Shown here piece after piece: positions 58,581 to 64,000 of a stretch of DNA of 64,000 bases (positions are counted from its first letter, which is position 1; each line of letters opens with the position of its first letter). Source of the stretch: Thalassobius sp049116315. GTDB taxonomy: Bacteria > Pseudomonadota > Alphaproteobacteria > Rhodobacterales > Rhodobacteraceae. The stretch spans positions 248,001 to 312,000 of the forward strand of contig JAGDZD010000004.1 of assembly GCA_049116315.1 (NCBI GenBank), in the 5' to 3' direction. The notes below the pieces were generated by a model that saw only the letters and a list, made by a program, of their open reading frames with translations, ran no database searches and was not told the origin of the DNA. The translations under genes were made by a program, and so were the position numbers.

Positions 58581-59065
58581 ACCAGCACCCCATGGGCCAA
58601 CCAACCGCCAAGCCCCACCAGCAGCGCCGCAAAAACACCGGCAATCACGTCATCCAGCATCACACCCAGCGCATCGCCCCGACGATCCGCCCAACCCACA
58701 GGGCCCGGCTTCCAAATGTCAAACAGGCGAAACCCCAGAAAGGCCACGATCCAACCGGGCCACATGGCCAATACCGGCACCCCGGCGTGTGCAGCGCCCA
58801 CCACAATGGGCAACAAGGCGATCCATTGCCCGGCCACTTCGTCGATGACAATCTCGCTGGGATCATGATCATCCTTGCCTTCGGTGTCTTTGGCCGTGGC
58901 CCACCATCCGACAAAGAACACAAGCAGCGTTGCTATCAAAAAGGCGGGCAAGCCCCCTAGGACATAGAGCGCCCAACCGACCGGCAAAGCCGCCAAAGAG
59001 CCCCAGGTACCCGGCGCAGGGCGCATATGGCCGACGTAACAAAAGGTCGCGATCAAATGAGTCAT
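58577..59065 (-). CDS. pgpA: Phosphatidylglycerophosphatase A
   Basis: 162 residues, several spans. Family blocks APGTWGSLAALPVGW, IVIDEVAGQWIAL, GFRLFDIWKPGPVGWADRR and GDALGVMLDDVIAG. Dephosphorylates PGP to phosphatidylglycerol in the inner membrane. Overlaps both neighbours by four bases, so the three genes form a tight operon. Confidence 0.95.
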   Translation of the reverse strand: MTHLIATFCYVGHMRPAPGTWGSLAALPVGWALYVLGGLPAFLIATLLVFFVGWWATAKDTEGKDDHDPSEIVIDEVAGQWIALLPIVVGAAHAGVPVLAMWPGWIVAFLGFRLFDIWKPGPVGWADRRGDALGVMLDDVIAGVFAALLVGLGGWLAHGVLV

Positions 59066-60198
59066 GATTTCACCAATGCGGTTGTGGCCAGCGCAGCAAT
59101 ACCCTCGCCGCGCCCAGTGAAGCCGAGGCGTTCGCTGGTGGTGGCTTTGACAGACACCCGATCCACCGGGATATCCAAGATGCGGGCCATTTCTGCCTGC
59201 ATGGCCTCTGCGTGTGGCCCAATTTTGGGAAACTCACAGACCAACGTGCAATCCACATTGCTGATGGCATAGCCCATTGAGCGGGCCAGTTGCGCCGCAT
59301 GCTTTAGGAAGATTTCGCTGGCGGCGCCTTTCCATTGCGGATCCGACGGCGGGAAGTGACGGCCGATATCCCCCTGCGCCAAGGCGCCGTAAATGGCATC
59401 GGTCACCGCGTGCATGCCAACATCCGCATCCGAATGTCCCTGAAGCCCGCGCCCATGCGCCACCGGAACACCACAGAGGATCACATGATCCCCGGGTCCA
59501 AACCGGTGCACGTCATAGCCATTGCCTAATCTGATATCCATGGGGCCTCTTAGTATCTTCTCTGCCCGCGCAAAATCTGCGGGATGGGTTATTTTGAGAT
59601 TGTCTTCGCTGCCTTGCACAATGGCGACGTCAATGCCAGCGCTGCGCGCCACTTCGACATCATCCGCCGCGCCACCGGGATGGGACCGATGCGCCGCCAA
59701 CAAGGTGTCAAAGTGAAACCCTTGTGGGGTTTGCGCCCGAAAAAGCCCGGCGCGATCAGCTGTGCCCTGCACTTGATCCTCTGCTCCGCGCCAAAGCGCG
59801 TCGATCACCGGCAGCGCCGGTGCGGCCCCTTTGGCAGCGCCAAGCGCCGTCACCACATCTGAAATCAGCTTTGCAGAAACGCAGGGCCGTGCCGCATCAT
59901 GGATCAGGACAGCATCTAGATTATGCGGCGCAAGCGCTTCTAGGCCGCGGCGCACCGAGGCATCCCGACTGTCGCCCCCCGGTGTGATCAACAAATCTGA
60001 ATGTCGCGCCAGTGCAGGCTGCGCGTGATCATCAGGGTGAATGACCACCATAACAGTGTCGATGTCAGGATGATCCACAAAGGCTTGGAGTGTCCAATCC
60101 GCAACCTGCCGCCCTGCCAAGGCACGCCATTGCTTTGGCACGCCAGCACCAGCACGTGTGCCACGTCCAGCGGCAACTATAAGGGCGGCGGTTTTCAT
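59062..60198 (-). CDS. ispDF: Bifunctional IspD/IspF
   Basis: 378 residues, fusion of two MEP-pathway enzymes. IspD (1-219): LIVAAGRGTRAG, CTP site, and VLIHDAARPCVS. IspF (220-378): NGYDVHRFGPG, HSDADVGMHAVTDAIYGAL with the zinc His, and the C-terminal SVKATTSERLGFTGRGEGIA. IspE is elsewhere. Start 60198 follows AGGAG; the longer frame is unsupported. The fusion is common in alphaproteobacteria. Confidence 0.96.
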   Translation of the reverse strand: MKTAALIVAAGRGTRAGAGVPKQWRALAGRQVADWTLQAFVDHPDIDTVMVVIHPDDHAQPALARHSDLLITPGGDSRDASVRRGLEALAPHNLDAVLIHDAARPCVSAKLISDVVTALGAAKGAAPALPVIDALWRGAEDQVQGTADRAGLFRAQTPQGFHFDTLLAAHRSHPGGAADDVEVARSAGIDVAIVQGSEDNLKITHPADFARAEKILRGPMDIRLGNGYDVHRFGPGDHVILCGVPVAHGRGLQGHSDADVGMHAVTDAIYGALAQGDIGRHFPPSDPQWKGAASEIFLKHAAQLARSMGYAISNVDCTLVCEFPKIGPHAEAMQAEMARILDIPVDRVSVKATTSERLGFTGRGEGIAALATTALVKS

Positions 60199-60401
60199 GC
60201 AATTGGGCTCCTGCAGTCCAGCGTTGCCTTGGGTTATCGGGCAAAGGGCAGGGGGCATTCAAGTGTAAAGCAATCGACATTCCCGGCGCATCTGCCTATT
60301 TATTGTGCAAATGCCCGCGAAAAGGTCCAAATCACGACGCGATTCATTGATGGCGGACCTTGGGTGCGGTACCCAGAAGCAAATGCACAAGGAATAGGCA
60401 C

Positions 60402-61379
60402 GTGTCTCTGACGCTCGCTGACAACACCCTCTCACCTCCGGTTTTCTTAGCCCCACTGGCAGGAATCACTGATTTGCCCTTCCGCGATCTGGTTGCGGGC
60501 TTTGGCGCAGGATTGGTGGTCAGCGAAATGGTGGCCAGTCAAGAAATGGTCCAAGCCAAGCCGGGCGTGCGCGAAAAAGCCGAACTTGGCTTTGATAAAG
60601 CCAATACAGCTGTGCAATTGGCGGGGCGCGAAGCGGTCTGGATGGCCCACGCGGCCCAAATTGTGCAAGACAACGGCGCCAAGATCATCGACATCAATAT
60701 GGGGTGTCCGGCCAAAAAAGTGGTGAACGGCTACTCCGGCTCTGCTTTGCTGAAGGATCTGGATCACGCGTTGACGTTGATCGAAGCGGTGGTCGAAGCC
60801 GTAGAGATCCCTGTGACATTGAAAACCCGGCTGGGCTGGGATGATGCGCTGTTAAACGCCCCTGAATTGGCCAAACGCGCCGAAGCTGCTGGCATCCAGA
60901 TGATCACCATTCACGGTCGCACCCGGTGCCAGTTCTACAAGGGCGCCGCCGATTGGGCCGCCATTGGGGCCGTCAAAGAGGCGGTGTCGATCCCTGTGAT
61001 AGCAAACGGCGACATCTGCTCGGCGCAGGACGCCCGTGAAGCGCTGCGCCTCTCTGGTGCGAACGGCGTGATGATCGGGCGCGGTGCGCAGGGCAAGCCT
61101 TGGCTTTTGGCGCAGGTCGCCGCCGAATTGATGAACAAAACGGGGCCCAAGGCCCCACAAGGACAGGAATTTGCCGATATGGTGGTTGCCCATTACGAAG
61201 CCATGCTTGGCTTTTATGGCACGGATCTAGGCCTGCGCGTCGCGCGCAAGCATTTGGGTTGGTATATGGATGTCAGCCAAACGGAAACCGCGACACGACG
61301 GGCGGTTCTGACAGAAAAAGACCCCGCACAGGTGATTGCCCTGCTGCCAGACGCCTTGATCACGCAGGTGGCAGCATGA
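60402..61379 (+). CDS. dusB: tRNA-dihydrouridine synthase DusB (NifR3)
   Basis: 325 residues. FMN enzyme reducing uridines in tRNA. LAPLAGITDLPFRDLV, NMGCPAKKVVNGYSGSALL (catalytic Cys), IHGRTRCQFYKG and NGDICS are family blocks. GTG 60402 follows AAGGA. First gene in the nifR3-ntrB-ntrC arrangement typical of Rhodobacteraceae; its TGA overlaps ntrB by ATGA. Confidence 0.95.
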   Translation: MSLTLADNTLSPPVFLAPLAGITDLPFRDLVAGFGAGLVVSEMVASQEMVQAKPGVREKAELGFDKANTAVQLAGREAVWMAHAAQIVQDNGAKIIDINMGCPAKKVVNGYSGSALLKDLDHALTLIEAVVEAVEIPVTLKTRLGWDDALLNAPELAKRAEAAGIQMITIHGRTRCQFYKGAADWAAIGAVKEAVSIPVIANGDICSAQDAREALRLSGANGVMIGRGAQGKPWLLAQVAAELMNKTGPKAPQGQEFADMVVAHYEAMLGFYGTDLGLRVARKHLGWYMDVSQTETATRRAVLTEKDPAQVIALLPDALITQVAA

Positions 61380-62464
61380 GCGGCGAAGCAATGATCTGGA
61401 CGTCGTTGCCCGTCCCGGGTGTGATCGTGGATCCAGACGACAGAATTTGCGACATCAACTCTGCGGCCGAGGGCTTTTTGAATGCCTCCGCCAAAATGCT
61501 CGAAGGTGATCCGGTGTGGGATCGCATCATGATTGATGCTCCGCTGGAAGAGGCCTTTGAAAGAGCCCGCGCCTCGAACTCGCCCTTGTTTGTGAACGAC
61601 GTGGATGTGGGCACCGGCAGTCGGGCACCGCTGCATTGCAACTTGCAGATTGCGCCTTTGCAGGGGCGCCCCGGACATATGTTGTTTTTGATTTCACCTC
61701 GGGAATTGGCGGGGCGCATGACGCAAAGCCATTCAGTGAAATCCGCCGCAAAATCGGCGATCGGCATGGCCGAAATGCTTGCACATGAAATCAAGAACCC
61801 CTTGGCGGGCATCACGGGGGCCGCTCAGCTGCTGTCGATGAGCCTCAGCGCTGAAGATCGCGAAATGACCGATCTGATTGTGTCTGAAAGCCGTCGGATC
61901 GTGAAACTACTTGAGCAGGTTGAACAGTTCGGCAACCTCAGCGAACCCGACCGGGTGCCTGTGAACGTTCATGATGTTTTGGACCGTGCGCGCCGCTCTG
62001 CTTTGTTGGGCTTTGGGGCGCATATGCAGATCATCGAGGATTACGACCCCTCTTTGCCGATGGCGCTTGGTGACCCAGATCAGATGCTTCAGGTGGTGTT
62101 AAACTTGGTGAAAAACGCCTCTGAAGCGGGCTCAAAAGAGGGGGGAACCATTCGGTTGCACACCTTCTATGAGCATTCTTTCCGTTTGCGTCGTGCCGAT
62201 GGCACCGGGCAATCCTTGCCATTGCAAATCGAAATCATCGATGACGGTCCCGGCCTGCCCGAAGACATCAAAGGCGATATTTTCGACCCCTTTGTTTCGG
62301 GGCGTGAAAACGGCACCGGGCTGGGGTTGGCCTTGGTGAGTAAAATCATTTCAGACCATGACGGATGGATATCCGTCGACTCTGTGCCCGGACGCACAGT
62401 GTTCAAAATTTCCCTACCTATGGCGCCAAATCTTAATAAGCGCACGAAGAAGGAGCCCAGCTAA
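61376..62464 (+). CDS. ntrB: Nitrogen regulation histidine kinase NtrB
   Basis: 362 residues, no membrane span. PAS-like domain (about 5-110), phospho-acceptor His137 in MLAHEIKNPLAGITGAAQLL, N box VLNLVKNASEAG, G1 DDGPGLP and GTGLGLALVSKII. Phosphorylates or dephosphorylates NtrC under PII control. Overlaps dusB by ATGA and ntrC by one base (TAATG). The frame extends into dusB but is not used. Confidence 0.95.
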   Translation: MSGEAMIWTSLPVPGVIVDPDDRICDINSAAEGFLNASAKMLEGDPVWDRIMIDAPLEEAFERARASNSPLFVNDVDVGTGSRAPLHCNLQIAPLQGRPGHMLFLISPRELAGRMTQSHSVKSAAKSAIGMAEMLAHEIKNPLAGITGAAQLLSMSLSAEDREMTDLIVSESRRIVKLLEQVEQFGNLSEPDRVPVNVHDVLDRARRSALLGFGAHMQIIEDYDPSLPMALGDPDQMLQVVLNLVKNASEAGSKEGGTIRLHTFYEHSFRLRRADGTGQSLPLQIEIIDDGPGLPEDIKGDIFDPFVSGRENGTGLGLALVSKIISDHDGWISVDSVPGRTVFKISLPMAPNLNKRTKKEPS

Positions 62465-63834
62465 TGGACGGAACCGTTCTAGTCGCTGACGACGATCGTA
62501 CAATTCGCACCGTATTGACCCAAGCCCTGACCCGGGCCGGATGTAAAGTGCATGCCACCTCTTCTCTGACCACGCTGATGCGTTGGGTGGGCGAAGGCAA
62601 AGGTGATGTGGTCATCTCTGATGTGATGATGCCAGACGGCAATGGCCTTGAGATGCTGCCAAAAATCGCCGAGGACCGCCCGGGCCTGCCGGTGATTGTG
62701 ATCTCAGCTCAAAACACCATCATGACCGCCATTCAGGCCGCCGAAGCCGAGGCCTATGACTATCTGCCAAAGCCGTTTGATCTGCCCGATCTGATGAAGC
62801 GGACCGCAAAAGCACTGGAGCAATCGCAGCGTGTCGCGCCGGCCGCTCCGGCCAGCAATGAGAATGAGCGCCCCGAAGAATTGCCTTTGGTTGGGCGCAC
62901 CCCGGCGATGCAATCCCTGTATCGCTTGGTTGCCAAGGTGATGAACACCGATCTGCCCGTGTTGATTTCAGGTGAATCTGGCACCGGCAAATCGTTGATT
63001 GCTAAGGCTATTCACGACTTTTCGGATCGCCGTTCTTTGCCATTTGTGTCAATCTCTGCGTCAGAGTTGCAAGACATCGAAGGACCGGCGCGCGTCTTGG
63101 CCCGCGTCAAAGGCGGCACCGTTCTGTTTGACGAGATCGGCGATATCGATCTTGAAACCCAAGCCCGTATCGTGCGGATGATGGACAATCCCGGAGCCCA
63201 CGCGCCGCGCTTTATGGCCACCAGCCAAGGCAGTTTGGCCGGGGCGTTGGATCGCGGTGAAATGCGTCAGGATCTGTTCTATCGTCTCAGCGGCGCAACC
63301 TTGCAGGTGCCGTCTTTGCGGGAACGGGTTGAGGATATTCCGCTCTTGGCCGAACACTTCTTGTTGCGGTCAGAACGCGAAGGGGCGCCAACCCGCACCC
63401 TGTCTCCAGAAGCGCAAGAAATGATGCGCACCTACAGCTGGCCCGGCAACGTGCGTCAACTGGAGAACGGCGTGCGCCGTTTGGTGCTGACCTCGCGCGC
63501 CGAAGAAATCACCCGCAGCGAAGTTGAAGGCGTGTTGGGCAACCAGCCTGAAATGGAACCGGCGCTCGGTGGGGGCGATACTGAAAAGCTCTCGGCGTCT
63601 GTTGGCCGCCATCTGCGGCGCTATTTCGATCTACATGGCAATATGCTGCCCCCCGCAGGGCTGCACGCGCGCATCCTGCGCGAGGTGGAACATCCCTTGA
63701 TCGAGATCGCTTTGGAAGCCACTGGCGGCAACCAAGCGAAATGCGCTGATTTGCTTGGCATCAACCGCAATACTTTGCGCAAAAAGATCAACGATCTGGA
63801 TATTCGCGTGACACGGCGCCGCAAATTGATGTAA
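62464..63834 (+). CDS. ntrC: Nitrogen regulator NtrC lacking the GAFTGA loop
   Basis: 456 residues. Receiver with Asp53 (ISDVMMPDG), AAA+ domain with Walker A SGESGTGKS (169-177) and Walker B VLFDEIGD (220-227), C-terminal Fis-type helix-turn-helix (ATGGNQAKCADLLGINRNTLRKKI). Between about 200 and 217 the usual ELFGHEKGAFTGA is missing. Such a protein cannot contact sigma54 as E. coli NtrC does; the Rhodobacter version activates sigma70 polymerase. Translation coupled to ntrB. Confidence 0.95.
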   Translation: MDGTVLVADDDRTIRTVLTQALTRAGCKVHATSSLTTLMRWVGEGKGDVVISDVMMPDGNGLEMLPKIAEDRPGLPVIVISAQNTIMTAIQAAEAEAYDYLPKPFDLPDLMKRTAKALEQSQRVAPAAPASNENERPEELPLVGRTPAMQSLYRLVAKVMNTDLPVLISGESGTGKSLIAKAIHDFSDRRSLPFVSISASELQDIEGPARVLARVKGGTVLFDEIGDIDLETQARIVRMMDNPGAHAPRFMATSQGSLAGALDRGEMRQDLFYRLSGATLQVPSLRERVEDIPLLAEHFLLRSEREGAPTRTLSPEAQEMMRTYSWPGNVRQLENGVRRLVLTSRAEEITRSEVEGVLGNQPEMEPALGGGDTEKLSASVGRHLRRYFDLHGNMLPPAGLHARILREVEHPLIEIALEATGGNQAKCADLLGINRNTLRKKINDLDIRVTRRRKLM

Positions 63835-63934
63835 AACCGCAACAATAGCGTGGCATATAGGCGTCTTACGTCCGTATGACCCCAAAATATAGCGGTAAGT
63901 CGCGCAAAGCGACACATCAGAAAGAGAGCGGCGG

Positions 63935-64000
63935 GTGGCATCGCGGTCACAGAACTCACCCACTTGGGCGAAAATCAGCCGATTGAGACGGCAGAAACGT
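63935..64000 (+). CDS. Probable start of ntrY (partial)
   Basis: GTG 63935 opens a frame to the window edge, VASRSQNSPTWAKISRLRRQ, basic like the N-terminus of NtrY kinases before the first span. AGAGAG lies 6 bases upstream. ntrY-ntrX usually follows ntrBC in this group. Only 22 codons, so the call rests on context. Confidence 0.5.
   Translation, partial: MASRSQNSPTWAKISRLRRQKR

Noticed and set aside
1..64000. Insertion sequences, prophage, CRISPR, rRNA, integrated element ends
   Set aside because: Looked for transposase and integrase motifs, regular spaced repeats and direct repeats at tRNA-Ser; none found.

Overview
The window looks like a chromosomal segment of a marine Rhodobacteraceae (Roseobacter-group) alphaproteobacterium. 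The evidence is gene content and order: a yicC-gmk-phoR-pstSCAB-phoU-phoB block, the CtrA relay genes chpT, sciP and ctrA, dusB-ntrB-ntrC with an NtrC lacking the GAFTGA loop, fused ispDF, ornithine-lipid genes olsBA, and an orphan MttB-family methyltransferase. I see no insertion sequences, phage genes, CRISPR arrays or rRNA. It is mostly a core, gene-dense region with one tRNA.

Layout. 1-9.0 kb: yicC (partial), gmk, a gamma-carbonic anhydrase and the phosphate regulon, with a three-repeat Pho box ahead of pstS and a strong hairpin between pstS and pstC. 9.1-12.6 kb: a LysR regulator divergent from glutaryl-CoA dehydrogenase and a DAO-type oxidase. 12.7-19.6 kb: tRNA-Ser(CGA), a DUF2059 protein, rplU-rpmA (L21 carries an extra helix-hairpin-helix domain), a GNAT protein, and obgE-proB-proA. 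19.6-24.6 kb: chpT, a DUF3553 protein, olsBA, mnmA, sciP and ctrA. 24.7-32.5 kb: ligA, recG, a 40-residue membrane microprotein behind a LexA-type box, a U-type Fe-S scaffold, hisI, gluQ and trmFO. 32.6-41.6 kb: a di-heme peroxidase, thioesterase, DUF1127 protein, MocR-type regulator, rplM-rpsI, a DinB-like protein, a TetR regulator, ppk2 and a hydrolase. 41.6-51.7 kb: metA, a P-loop protein, a FadL porin, an EamA transporter, guaA, an mttB homologue, DUF6477 and DUF6456 genes around a perfect CtrA box, and a VIT1-type transporter. 51.9-64 kb: peroxiredoxin, lipA, two c-type cytochromes, hpt, a ratA/coq10-like gene, amt, cinA-pgpA-ispDF, dusB-ntrB-ntrC and the apparent first codons of ntrY.

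Functional themes are phosphate sensing and uptake (phoR/pst/phoU/phoB, ppk2), nitrogen control (ntrBC, amt), the CtrA pathway, and tRNA modification (mnmA, gluQ, trmFO, dusB).

The most interesting candidate is the LexA-type GTTC-N7-GTTC box at 28968-28982 directly upstream of a 40-residue single-span membrane protein (29045-29167). By architecture it resembles SOS-induced membrane microproteins such as Caulobacter SidA or E. coli TisB, but it was found here by reading alone and needs testing. Other unexplained signals are twin 18-bp TGTACA-centred palindromes between olsA and mnmA, a dispersed double-hairpin element that begins exactly at the stop codons of gluQ and lipA, a 9-bp inverted repeat in front of the di-heme peroxidase, and a nested operator between the DUF1127 and mocR-type genes.
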